Of a stretch of DNA of 47,487 bases, positions 36,757 through 44,512 are shown in pieces; within the stretch, counting starts at the first letter, position 1, and the number at the start of each line of letters is the position of its first letter. The DNA is taken from contig JAIMBB010000009.1 in the NCBI GenBank assembly GCA_023511655.1, forward strand, positions 1 to 47,487, written 5' to 3'. The notes beneath the pieces are model-generated. The model saw only the letters and a list, made by a program, of their open reading frames with translations, searched no databases and was not told where the DNA came from. The position numbers and the translations under genes are program-made. Origin of the DNA: Anaerolineae bacterium (GTDB lineage Bacteria; Chloroflexota; Anaerolineae; J036; Brachytrichaceae).

Positions 36757-39700
36757 CCGGCACATCAGGTATGGATTTAACGGCCTTACTAGCGTGTATG
36801 GGATTCCTCGCGTTGGTCTTCGGCGGAATATTCTTTTCTCGCCAGCGCAGAACGCGTCTCGCGTCCACCAAGCCGCAACCGCTGGCGCCCTTGCGTTCCG
36901 GATCATCTCAGTTCAGCGCACAAGACATCCTCAACTCGAGCGTTTGCAACATCGCGGGCAACTACACCGAGGTAGAAGTCAAGAACCTTTTCTATCCTGC
37001 GCCGGCGACGCCTCAGATCAAAGCCACCCACCGAACCAATTTGCCACTGCGCAGACAATTCGTGGGCCGCGAAGACTTGCTGGTCGTGATCGAGAGTCGC
37101 CTGCAGCGCGCCGACGGCACCGACGTGACCAACCTGACCGGCATCGCGGGTGTGGGCAAGAGTGCGCTGGCACTCGAGGCTGCCTATCGCTTTAGTCATC
37201 TCTTCCCGGACGGTTGCTATTGGATAGATCTGCGCAGCGGCGATGCAGCAAAAGCACTGCGCGATCTACTGAGCGTTTTGGGCGTTGCCAACATCGAACA
37301 ACTGCACGACGATGCATTGACCCTGGCCGAGATGGCGCGCGGACAGTTGGTCGGCAAACGCGTGCTGTTGATTCTGGACAACGCAGAGGGCATCGTGCGG
37401 CGCCACCGGCGACAACTGTTTGCCATGTGCTTGCCGGCGCCGGCGAAGACTATCATCACCAGCCGCACCATGATTGACACGGACGATATACGCGTGGATG
37501 TTCTAAACGACGATGACGCCCTCGGGTTGCTCGCCGCAAAAGGAATCGACATCGCGTCACAGCGCGAGGACGCCCTCAAGTTGGTCAGGCGACTGGGCAA
37601 CCTTGCACTGGCCATCGAGATCATCGCGCGACGCATGTGCATCACCAAGCCTGCACAATCGTGCGCCGACAGCTTGCGCGAGATCGAAGAAAGCGCCAAC
37701 CTCGTGGACGCGCTCAAATTGCCACTCGGCAACATGCCCGACGACTGCGTTGCAGCGGCGTTTGCGCTCTCGTATGACTTGCTTGACAAGCAACTGAGGA
37801 CGACCTTCCACGCACTTGGCCTATGCGCGCCTTCCGGGGCTCCTGTGCAAGGCATCGCACGCATGTGCAACGTAACAGAAGCGGTCGCGCGAGACTCGCT
37901 GCGTGCACTCGCCATGTTGTCCCTGGTTGACTTCGACGGCACTCGCGCGCAGCTTCATCCCCTGCTCAGGGACTATGCGCGCGCCCGTGCACATGCGAAC
38001 CCGAGCGAGCGAAATGCGCTCATCGTACGGCATGCGGCATACTTCGGCGGTGAGATCGGCAGCTACTATCAGCAGGCATTGAACGACGAGGTGGATTCGC
38101 TCCCAGCACTGGCAAAAATAGACAGGGAGCAAGCCAACGTGCAGCTCGCCCAGGAGCGCGTGCTGATGCCAGGATTTCCAATACCGGAACTGGCTGTTGA
38201 AATTACCGATTACCTCACGCTTTACTGGCGTCATCGGCATACCAACACTCAACAGCTTCTCAACTGGCTCACGCAAGCTTGCCAACTGGCCGAGCGGACC
38301 AACCAGCAGAACAGTCGCGCGAATCTATTGCAGGCAATTGGGGACATCCAGGCGTTCTGCGACCAGCGTGACCAGGCACTACGTTCGTACGAACGCGCGC
38401 TCGAACTCTTCACCGCCATCGGCGACCGGCTGGGCCAGGCCAACACGCTCAAAGCCATCGGCGACATCCAGGCGTTCCGCAAGGAGAACGACGCGGCGTT
38501 GCGCTCATATGAACGCGCGCTCGAACTCTTCACCGCCATCGGCGACCGGCTGGGCCAGGCCAATACACACAAAGTCATCGGCGATATCTACGCATTCCAC
38601 AAAGAGAACGATGCGGCGTTGCGCTCATATGAACGCGCGCTCGAGCTCTTCACCGCCATCGGCGACCGGCTGGGCCAGGCCAACACGCTCAAAGCTATCG
38701 GCGACATCCAGGCGTTTCGTGACCAGCACGCGCAGGCGCTGGATTCGTACGAACGCGCACTCGCGCTGTTTACCGCTGCGGCGGATCGGCTGGGACAAGC
38801 CAATACGCTACAAGCCATCGGCGATCTGCAAGCGGCTTGCGATCAGCGTGATGCGGCGTTGCGCTCATATGAACGCGCACTCGAGCTCTTCGCCGCCATC
38901 GGCGACCGGCTGGGCCAGGCCAATACCCTCAAAGCCATTGGCGACATCCAGGCTTTCTACAAGCAGCGCGAGGAGGCGCTTGAGTCGTATAACCAGGCGC
39001 TCACGTTGTTCGCCGCTGCCGAATCGAAGCTAGGCCAGGCCAACACGCTCAAAGCCATCGGCGACGTCCAGGCATTTCATGACCAACACGCGCAGGCGCT
39101 GGATTCGTACGAACGCGCACTCGCGCTGTTCATCACCATCGAATCGAAGCTAGGCCAGGCCAACACCCTCAAAGCCATCGGCGACATCCAGACGTTTCAT
39201 GATCAACACGGGCAAGCATTGAAAAAATACGAGCATGCGCTCGAATTGTTTACCGCAGTAGGGGACAGATTGGGGCAAGCCAACACGCTCAAAGCGATCG
39301 GCGACGTGCAAGCGTTGCATGAAAAATATGAAGCTGCGCTGCACTCATACGACCGGGCACTCGAGTTATACAACGCAGCCGAATCGAAGCTGGGACAAGC
39401 CTACACGCTACAAGCCATCGGAGACGTGCATGCGCTCTGCAACCATTACGACCAAGCCCTAAGCTGCTACGAGCAAGCGCTGGCACTATTCACCCTCGTT
39501 GGATCCACGCTTGGACAGGCCAATGTATATGTGTCTCTAGGGCATTTAAAGGGAGAAAGCTCTTGCTTCGACAAAGCCATTGGCCTCTACGCGAGCATTC
39601 ACGACGCCTATAGCCTCGCCAGAGGGAAGTTCTACTACGCGCTGAGCCTGCTAGATCGAGATGGCCAGACTGCCAAAGAACTACTGCTGGATGCTCGAAC

Positions 39701-39767
39701 GGTCTGGGAACAAATCAACTTCCAGGAAGGAATAGAGGCCGTTGACCACCTGCTCGATCATGTCTAG
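36753..39767 (+). CDS. Membrane-anchored NB-ARC/TPR STAND NTPase
   Basis: The 1004-residue protein has an N-terminal membrane helix (about 8-26), a short beta segment (about 50-85), and a STAND NTPase domain. That domain has Walker A GIAGVGKS (130-137), Walker B VLLILDNAE (Asp209), sensor TIITSRT, and a winged-helix part to about 420. Next come ten 40-residue TPR units (520-919) plus a degenerate eleventh. STAND proteins with TPR or WD repeats are sensors that oligomerise when a ligand binds. The GTG start overlaps the upstream stop; ATG 36771 is an alternative. Repeats 2-4 are almost identical at DNA level. It likely senses a trigger and passes it to the CHAT protease encoded two genes upstream. 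Confidence 0.95.
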   Translation: MTGTSGMDLTALLACMGFLALVFGGIFFSRQRRTRLASTKPQPLAPLRSGSSQFSAQDILNSSVCNIAGNYTEVEVKNLFYPAPATPQIKATHRTNLPLRRQFVGREDLLVVIESRLQRADGTDVTNLTGIAGVGKSALALEAAYRFSHLFPDGCYWIDLRSGDAAKALRDLLSVLGVANIEQLHDDALTLAEMARGQLVGKRVLLILDNAEGIVRRHRRQLFAMCLPAPAKTIITSRTMIDTDDIRVDVLNDDDALGLLAAKGIDIASQREDALKLVRRLGNLALAIEIIARRMCITKPAQSCADSLREIEESANLVDALKLPLGNMPDDCVAAAFALSYDLLDKQLRTTFHALGLCAPSGAPVQGIARMCNVTEAVARDSLRALAMLSLVDFDGTRAQLHPLLRDYARARAHANPSERNALIVRHAAYFGGEIGSYYQQALNDEVDSLPALAKIDREQANVQLAQERVLMPGFPIPELAVEITDYLTLYWRHRHTNTQQLLNWLTQACQLAERTNQQNSRANLLQAIGDIQAFCDQRDQALRSYERALELFTAIGDRLGQANTLKAIGDIQAFRKENDAALRSYERALELFTAIGDRLGQANTHKVIGDIYAFHKENDAALRSYERALELFTAIGDRLGQANTLKAIGDIQAFRDQHAQALDSYERALALFTAAADRLGQANTLQAIGDLQAACDQRDAALRSYERALELFAAIGDRLGQANTLKAIGDIQAFYKQREEALESYNQALTLFAAAESKLGQANTLKAIGDVQAFHDQHAQALDSYERALALFITIESKLGQANTLKAIGDIQTFHDQHGQALKKYEHALELFTAVGDRLGQANTLKAIGDVQALHEKYEAALHSYDRALELYNAAESKLGQAYTLQAIGDVHALCNHYDQALSCYEQALALFTLVGSTLGQANVYVSLGHLKGESSCFDKAIGLYASIHDAYSLARGKFYYALSLLDRDGQTAKELLLDARTVWEQINFQEGIEAVDHLLDHV
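38310..39509 (+). repeat. Ten tandem 120-bp TPR-encoding units
   Basis: The period is exactly 120 bp (40 codons), units starting at 38310, 38430, 38550 and so on, with a degenerate eleventh from 39510. The consensus begins LGQANTLKAIGD, with ALRSYERALELF later. Long stretches are identical between units, including at silent sites, indicating recent duplication or gene conversion. The remaining variation clusters at unit positions about 15-22 and 36-40. Confidence 0.95.
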
Positions 39768-39936
39768 AGTTGCGGGGATAGCGCACCTTACGCAGCCACC
39801 CGGCCTGTCATCCCAGGCTGTGCTTTGAGCGACGGAGAATGTCCACTTCGGCAAATCGGTGCTGGCGCCGCTCCATCGGGCTGGATTAGATCAGGCGGCA
39901 GGAGTAATCTTTCTGCGACACAATGCCCCGGATAAA
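39768..39936. other. Short spacer after the NB-ARC gene
   Basis: No gene or clear plus-strand terminator is seen before the hairpin that ends the converging small gene. That hairpin may serve both strands. Confidence 0.35.
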
Positions 39937-39970
39937 AAACGGGTCACCTTTTTGCAAAGGTGACCCGTTT
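39937..39970 (-). terminator. Intrinsic terminator of the small membrane-protein gene
   Basis: A perfect 15-bp stem (AAACGGGTCACCTTT and its complement) with a TTGC/GCAA loop. On the minus strand it runs into TTTTTT then ATCC. It stands 15 bases after the stop of the 81-residue gene and is the strongest terminator in the window. Confidence 0.92.
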
Positions 39971-39985
39971 CCGAGGGTGGGCGTT

Positions 39986-40231
39986 TCAGAGGCCACGAAA
40001 CGCGATGTAATCGCCCACCAGGGCATAGGTGCGGTGTAGATCGCTCGAGTGAGCAGTCTTACGCACCGGCTCGGCAGAACGCGTGGATGGCGCACGGAAG
40101 ATGAAGAAGCCGAAAGCGATCTGCAGACACACAGCTAAGGCAATTCCAAACACGACCACACGACGACGCTTCGACGAAGTGCGTTGCTCTGGATGCGACG
40201 AATGACGTTGATTAGTAGACAGGTTTGACAT
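39986..40231 (-). CDS. Small membrane protein, function unknown
   Basis: This 81-residue protein has a basic N-terminus (SSKRRR, about 19-24), one membrane helix (about 25-44; VVVFGIALAVCLQIAFGFFIF) and a short outer tail ending DYIAFRGL. The ribosome binding site AAGGAGG, five bases before the ATG, is ideal, and a strong terminator follows, so it is a real and probably well expressed gene despite lacking known relatives. It faces the CHAT/NB-ARC operon and ends 218 bases from it. A link to that operon is possible but unproven. Confidence 0.8.
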   Translation of the reverse strand: MSNLSTNQRHSSHPEQRTSSKRRRVVVFGIALAVCLQIAFGFFIFRAPSTRSAEPVRKTAHSSDLHRTYALVGDYIAFRGL

Positions 40232-40264
40232 CTGATCCTCCTTAAAATTTCCAAGTGGACTGGT

Positions 40265-40510
40265 TCATGCGGAATCCACATCTCCCCTCATCAAGTTAGA
40301 CAGTTGCTCCAACATTCGTTGCAGGGTTCCTGCTTTACTGCGCGTAGCCGCCTGCCGGCCTGATTCCACTAAGGCTCGCCCGAGGCTGTTATCGCTTTTT
40401 GGCAGAAGGTTGCTTGTCGAAAGGCGAAGGCCGCCTCTTGACGATCGTTCGCTGTTAGGCTTTTTTTCCAAGGGACCGCACTCCAAGCACCTCTCCTCTC
40501 CGCATCCCAT
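40265..40510 (-). CDS. Possible small hypothetical protein
   Basis: An 81-residue frame with an N-terminal CLEC motif and a helical end (LQRMLEQLSNLMRGD). No ribosome binding site is visible, and another frame across the same DNA is also open. It would be the upstream partner of the small membrane-protein gene, 33 bases before it. Confidence 0.25.
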   Translation of the reverse strand: MGCGEERCLECGPLEKKPNSERSSRGGLRLSTSNLLPKSDNSLGRALVESGRQAATRSKAGTLQRMLEQLSNLMRGDVDSA

Positions 40511-40809
40511 TTGCTTGTCTGCTCGTTCTTCATCTTGATCGTTCGAGCGACAGGGCTGCCGCTTGCAACAGGAGTGAATCCCACCGATCGCAGTCGTACC
40601 GCACCGCTAAACGGGCTTGCACTCCGCATCCGCCTGACCTTACGCGTTTTCACCTGATTCACTTTTGTTCGTATACATTTGCTGATGCTTTCAAGTGCAT
40701 CTACTACATGAGACGGAACTCCTCTTGCAGGGAAACGGCTTGAGCACAATCGGTGCTTCAGTGCAGCAGACATCGTTGCGAACAAGCGTGCACGTCCGAG
40801 GAAAGACAT
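40511..40809. other. Spacer without recognised genes
   Basis: About 300 bases, more AT-rich than its surroundings. No RNA, gene or repeat is recognised. The promoter of the downstream ABC operon begins at its right edge. Confidence 0.35.
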
Positions 40810-40838
40810 TTGACCGTGCCGTGCGTTTTCGCTAGACT
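40810..40838 (+). promoter_or_regulatory. Promoter of the pyrimidine-type operon, giving a leaderless message
   Basis: TTGACC (40810-40815) and TAGACT (40833-40838) are separated by exactly 17 bp. Transcription would start about 7 bases later, at 40845-40847, on or next to the GTG start codon of the first gene. No Shine-Dalgarno sequence precedes this GTG, which fits leaderless translation. Confidence 0.55.
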
Positions 40839-40846
40839 TCCCCCCA

Positions 40847-41668
40847 GTGGAAGTCGCACTCTCTGCTCCCACACGACCCATCCGCCGCGTGCCACCTACC
40901 CTTGCTGTTATCCTGGTCATTGCGGCATTGGCCGTAACATGGGAATTGATCAAGCTGGTTTTCAACCTCGACAAGCGCACGCTGCCCCACCTGTGGGAAA
41001 TCGCTGATGCGTTCGTTCAGCCCTCGCGCCGTAACGGCCCGCCGCTGATCAGCGTGTTGCTGGAAGCGGCCCTCTATACGCTGCGCGGCGCACTGCTGGG
41101 GTTCTTCATCGGGGCGGCGCTGGGGTTCGTGTTGGGGACGATCTTTGCGCACTTTCCACTGCTTGAACGCAGCCTGGTGCCCTACGTGGTAGCCTCGCAG
41201 ACGGTGCCCATCCTGGCGATTGCGCCCATGGTGGTGATCTGGCTGAGGGGATCGTGGTGGTCGGTGCCGGTCATCGCTGCCTATCTGACGTTCTTCCCGG
41301 TGACGATCAACACGCTGCGCGGCATGCGCTCGCCCGATCCACGCGCCGTTGAGCTTATGCACTCGTACGCCGCCTCGACCTGGCAGACGCTGTGGAAGCT
41401 GCGCTTTCCCTCAGCACTACCGGCCATCTTCACCGCGCTTAAAATCGCAGCCACGGCCAGCGTGGTGGGCGCCATCATCGCTGAGCTGCCATCCGGCATC
41501 CAGCAAGGTTTGGGCGGTGCGATCTTGAACTTCAACCAGTACTACATCACCGGGCCGGAGCGGTTGTGGGCAGCGATCTTCATGGCGGCCCTGGTCGGCA
41601 TCCTGCTGTTCGTGGCCGTGTCCCTGATCGAACGCATCGTGTTGAGGAATATCGTGCGCGCTGCATAG
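40847..41668 (+). CDS. ABC transporter permease, SsuC/ThiX type
   Basis: This 273-residue permease of a NitT/TauT-family importer starts at GTG 40847. It has about six membrane segments and the EAA loop (around 165-190; MHSYAASTWQTLWKLRFPSA). It is the first gene of a six-gene operon and is paired with a second, different permease gene two genes on, so the channel is probably a heterodimer. The GTG is chosen because the frame begins there and a promoter stands at the right distance for a leaderless message. Met or GTG codons further in would cut into the first helix. Confidence 0.92.
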   Translation: MEVALSAPTRPIRRVPPTLAVILVIAALAVTWELIKLVFNLDKRTLPHLWEIADAFVQPSRRNGPPLISVLLEAALYTLRGALLGFFIGAALGFVLGTIFAHFPLLERSLVPYVVASQTVPILAIAPMVVIWLRGSWWSVPVIAAYLTFFPVTINTLRGMRSPDPRAVELMHSYAASTWQTLWKLRFPSALPAIFTALKIAATASVVGAIIAELPSGIQQGLGGAILNFNQYYITGPERLWAAIFMAALVGILLFVAVSLIERIVLRNIVRAA

Positions 41669-41704
41669 CGCGTAGTCCATAACCGACCGCCGGCTATTGC
41701 TACT

Positions 41705-42487
41705 ATGCCACCCGTCGTCTCGCTCAAGAATGTCAACAAAATCTTCGGTCCGGCCGAGCGGCCAACGACCATCGCCCTCAAAGACATCAACCTGGAGATT
41801 CAACCGCGCGAGTTCATTTCGCTGATCGGGCCATCCGGCTGCGGCAAATCCACGCTATTGCGCACCATCGGCGACCTGATCGAAGCCTCGAGCGGCGAAG
41901 TGATGGTGAACGGCAAACCGGCGCGCCAGGCGCGCATCAACCGCGAATACGGCATGGTGTTTCAAGCGCCGGTGTTGTTCGAGTGGCGCACCGTGCTGAA
42001 GAACGTCGAGCTGCCGCTGGAAGTGATGGGCGTGCCCAAAGCCGAGCGGACGCGCCGGGGTCGCGAGATGCTCAGGCTGGTGGAGCTGCAAAATTTCGAG
42101 CGCCACTATCCGTGGCAGTTGTCGGGCGGCATGCAACAGCGCGTGGCCATCGCCCGCGCGCTCGCCTTCCGGCCGGAGCTATTGCTGATGGATGAGCCGT
42201 TTGGCGCGCTGGACGAGATCACCCGCGAGCGCATGAACGCCGAATTGCTGCGCATCTGGCACGAGACGCAAACCACGGTGGTCTTCGTCACTCACTCAAT
42301 CCCGGAGGCGGTCTTTTTGTCCACCCGCGTAGCGGTGATGAGCGCCCGTCCAGGCCGCATCAGCGACATCATCACGATTGACCTGCCCTACCCGCGCAAC
42401 GTCGAAACGCGCGAGCATCCACGCTTCTTCGAGCTGGTCACTATGGTGCGCGAAGCGCTGCGCAAAGGGGAGGAGATGAAAGAGTAA
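41705..42487 (+). CDS. ABC transporter ATP-binding protein, NitT/TauT type
   Basis: The 260-residue ATPase has Walker A GPSGCGKST (42-50), signature LSGGMQQR, Walker B LLLMDEPFGALD and H-loop FVTHSI. The PFGALD box after Walker B and the position between two permease genes are typical of nitrate, taurine or thiamine-precursor importers. It powers uptake by the permeases encoded on either side. Confidence 0.95.
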   Translation: MPPVVSLKNVNKIFGPAERPTTIALKDINLEIQPREFISLIGPSGCGKSTLLRTIGDLIEASSGEVMVNGKPARQARINREYGMVFQAPVLFEWRTVLKNVELPLEVMGVPKAERTRRGREMLRLVELQNFERHYPWQLSGGMQQRVAIARALAFRPELLLMDEPFGALDEITRERMNAELLRIWHETQTTVVFVTHSIPEAVFLSTRVAVMSARPGRISDIITIDLPYPRNVETREHPRFFELVTMVREALRKGEEMKE

Positions 42488-42497
42488 CCGGCACGCT

Positions 42498-43274
42498 ATG
42501 ACCCACCCTTCACGATTTCAGCGCTACGCCCCACCCGTCGTCGTCTTCTTCGCGGTGATCATATTGTGGGAAGTGCTGGTGGACGTGTTGAACATCCAGC
42601 GGTTCCTGCTGCCGGCGCCCAGCGTGATCGCAGAAGCGTTCTTCAGGACGTTTTCGGTGATCATGAACAGCGCGGCCTACACCATTCGCAGCGCGGTGAT
42701 CGGCTTCTTAGTCGGCGCCGGCGCCGGCATGCTGGTCGCCCTGGCCACAGCGCGCTGGACGACCATGCGCGAAGGGCTGATGCCGTTCGCCATCGCGCTA
42801 AACTCGGTGCCGATCATTGCCTTCGCACCGATCATGAACAACTGGTTCGGCAGCACCAACCCGATGTCGAAGATCATGATCGTGGCGATCATCACCTTCT
42901 TCCCGATGATGATCAACATGGTGCGGGGACTGACGCTGGTCGAGCCGGCCAAGATCGAGCTGATGCGCTCGTACGCCACCACGCCGCTGGAGGTGCTGAC
43001 CAAGGTGCGCATCCCGAACTCGCTGCCCTACCTGTTCAACGCGCTGAAGGTGTGCAGCACGCTGGCCTTGATCGGCGCCATCGTGGGGGAATATTTCGGC
43101 GGCCCACGCGAGTCGCTGGGAGTTTACATCCTTCAGGAAGCACAACTGTTCCGCTTTGACAATGCGTGGGCGGCGATTATTATCAGTGCACTGCTGGGCA
43201 TCGCGTTTTACCTCATCATCCTCGCCGCCGAGAGGATCGCGATCCCGTGGCATGCTTCGGTTGACAGGCGATGA
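42498..43274 (+). CDS. ABC transporter permease, SsuC/ThiX type (second)
   Basis: This 258-residue permease has an N-terminal membrane segment (about 14-30) and an EAA loop (LMRSYATTPLEVLTKVRIPN). It is homologous to the first permease of the operon but clearly diverged. It starts 10 bases after the ATPase gene. A heterodimeric channel of two unequal permeases is unusual in this family, where many members use one. Confidence 0.94.
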   Translation: MTHPSRFQRYAPPVVVFFAVIILWEVLVDVLNIQRFLLPAPSVIAEAFFRTFSVIMNSAAYTIRSAVIGFLVGAGAGMLVALATARWTTMREGLMPFAIALNSVPIIAFAPIMNNWFGSTNPMSKIMIVAIITFFPMMINMVRGLTLVEPAKIELMRSYATTPLEVLTKVRIPNSLPYLFNALKVCSTLALIGAIVGEYFGGPRESLGVYILQEAQLFRFDNAWAAIIISALLGIAFYLIILAAERIAIPWHASVDRR

Positions 43275-43297
43275 TTCTAAAGAGGAGAGAAGAACAC

Positions 43298-44458
43298 ATG
43301 AAACCGACGATCAAAGCATTCTCGTTTGCGACGCTAACCACGCTGATCCTGGCGGCATGCGCCATGCCGGCCGCCCCTGCGGCTCCTGCTGCGCCGGCCG
43401 CCACCCAGCCACCCGCCGCGCCGGCCGCTACCGAGGCACCCGCGCCGGCAGCCTTGACGCCCGTCCGTGTGGTCTTGCAGTGGGTGCCGCAATCGCAGTT
43501 CGCCGGCTACTACGCGGCCAAGGACAAAGGCTTCTATGCCGAAGAAGGCCTGGACGTGACCATTATCCCCGGCGGCCCGGACATCGCCCCCGCCCAGGTG
43601 GTCGCTTCGGACGGCGCGGAATTCGGCGTGGCCTGGCTGCCCGGCCGCATGTTGGCCGCGCGCGAAGCTGGCGCTGACCTCGTCAACATCGCCCAGATCT
43701 TCCAGCGCAGCGGCACGCTGATGGTCTCGTTTAAGGACAAGAACATCACCTCGGTTGAGGACTTCAAGGGCAAGAACGTCGGCTCCTGGCTGTTGGGCAA
43801 CGAGCCAGAACTGTTCGCTGCCATGCGCAAGGCCGGGCTCGATCCGGAGAAGGACGCCAAGATCATCAAGCAGAACTTCGACATGAGCCAGCTGCTCAAC
43901 GGCGAGGTGGATGTCGCCCAGGCCATGATCTACAACGAGTATGCCCAGGTGCTGGAGACCAAGAACCCGGCCACCGGCGAGCTCTACAAGCCCGAAGAGT
44001 TGAACGTGATTAACTTCAACGACGTCGGCACAGCCATGCTGCAAGACGGCGTGATGGCCCGCGAGTCGTGGCTCAAGCAGCCCGGCAACGAAGAGCTGGC
44101 CGTCAAGTTCCTGCGCGCCACGTTCAAGGGCTGGATCTTCTGCCGCGATAACTTCGATGAGTGCGTGCAGATCGTACTGAACAACGGGACAGCGCTCGGC
44201 GAGAGCCACATGCGCTGGCAGCTCAACGAGATCAACGCGCTGATTTGGCCCTCGCCCAAAGGCATCGGCCAGATGGACGAGGCGCTCTACAAGCAGACAG
44301 TGGAGATCGCCAAGACTTACGGCATCCTCAAGGCTGATCCGGACGCCGGCGCTTATCGCACCGACCTGGCCCAGAAAGCGCTGGAGGGTTTGGAGGGCGA
44401 CATCAAAGGCGAAGGCTTCACCAAGATCACCGTCGAGCTGAAAGAGGGCGGCAACTAG
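43298..44458 (+). CDS. NMT1/THI5-like substrate-binding lipoprotein
   Basis: This 386-residue extracytoplasmic binding protein has a signal ending in LAAC (Cys21), a Pro/Ala linker to about 55, and the THI5-like fold beginning VRVVLQWVPQSQFAGYYAAKDKGFY. This family binds flat heterocycles: the pyrimidine moiety of thiamine (ThiY), riboflavin (RibY of Chloroflexus relatives) or pyrimidine derivatives. The dihydropyrimidinase encoded two genes on favours a pyrimidine or hydantoin ligand. ATG 43298 is chosen over 43271 because GAGGAG lies about 10 bases upstream and the signal peptide starts there. Confidence 0.93.
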   Translation: MKPTIKAFSFATLTTLILAACAMPAAPAAPAAPAATQPPAAPAATEAPAPAALTPVRVVLQWVPQSQFAGYYAAKDKGFYAEEGLDVTIIPGGPDIAPAQVVASDGAEFGVAWLPGRMLAAREAGADLVNIAQIFQRSGTLMVSFKDKNITSVEDFKGKNVGSWLLGNEPELFAAMRKAGLDPEKDAKIIKQNFDMSQLLNGEVDVAQAMIYNEYAQVLETKNPATGELYKPEELNVINFNDVGTAMLQDGVMARESWLKQPGNEELAVKFLRATFKGWIFCRDNFDECVQIVLNNGTALGESHMRWQLNEINALIWPSPKGIGQMDEALYKQTVEIAKTYGILKADPDAGAYRTDLAQKALEGLEGDIKGEGFTKITVELKEGGN

Positions 44459-44512
44459 TCAGCAGGGCGCGCAGGCCAGGTAGCCTCGCGCCCTCTCTGT
44501 TAGGTAACTGCC

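Noticed and set aside
38310-39509. CRISPR-like array
   Set aside because: The 120-bp repeats are in frame, contiguous and encode TPR units; there are no spacers.
40511-43297. TPP or FMN riboswitch for the THI5-type importer
   Set aside because: No conserved core of either class was found before the first gene or before the SBP gene.
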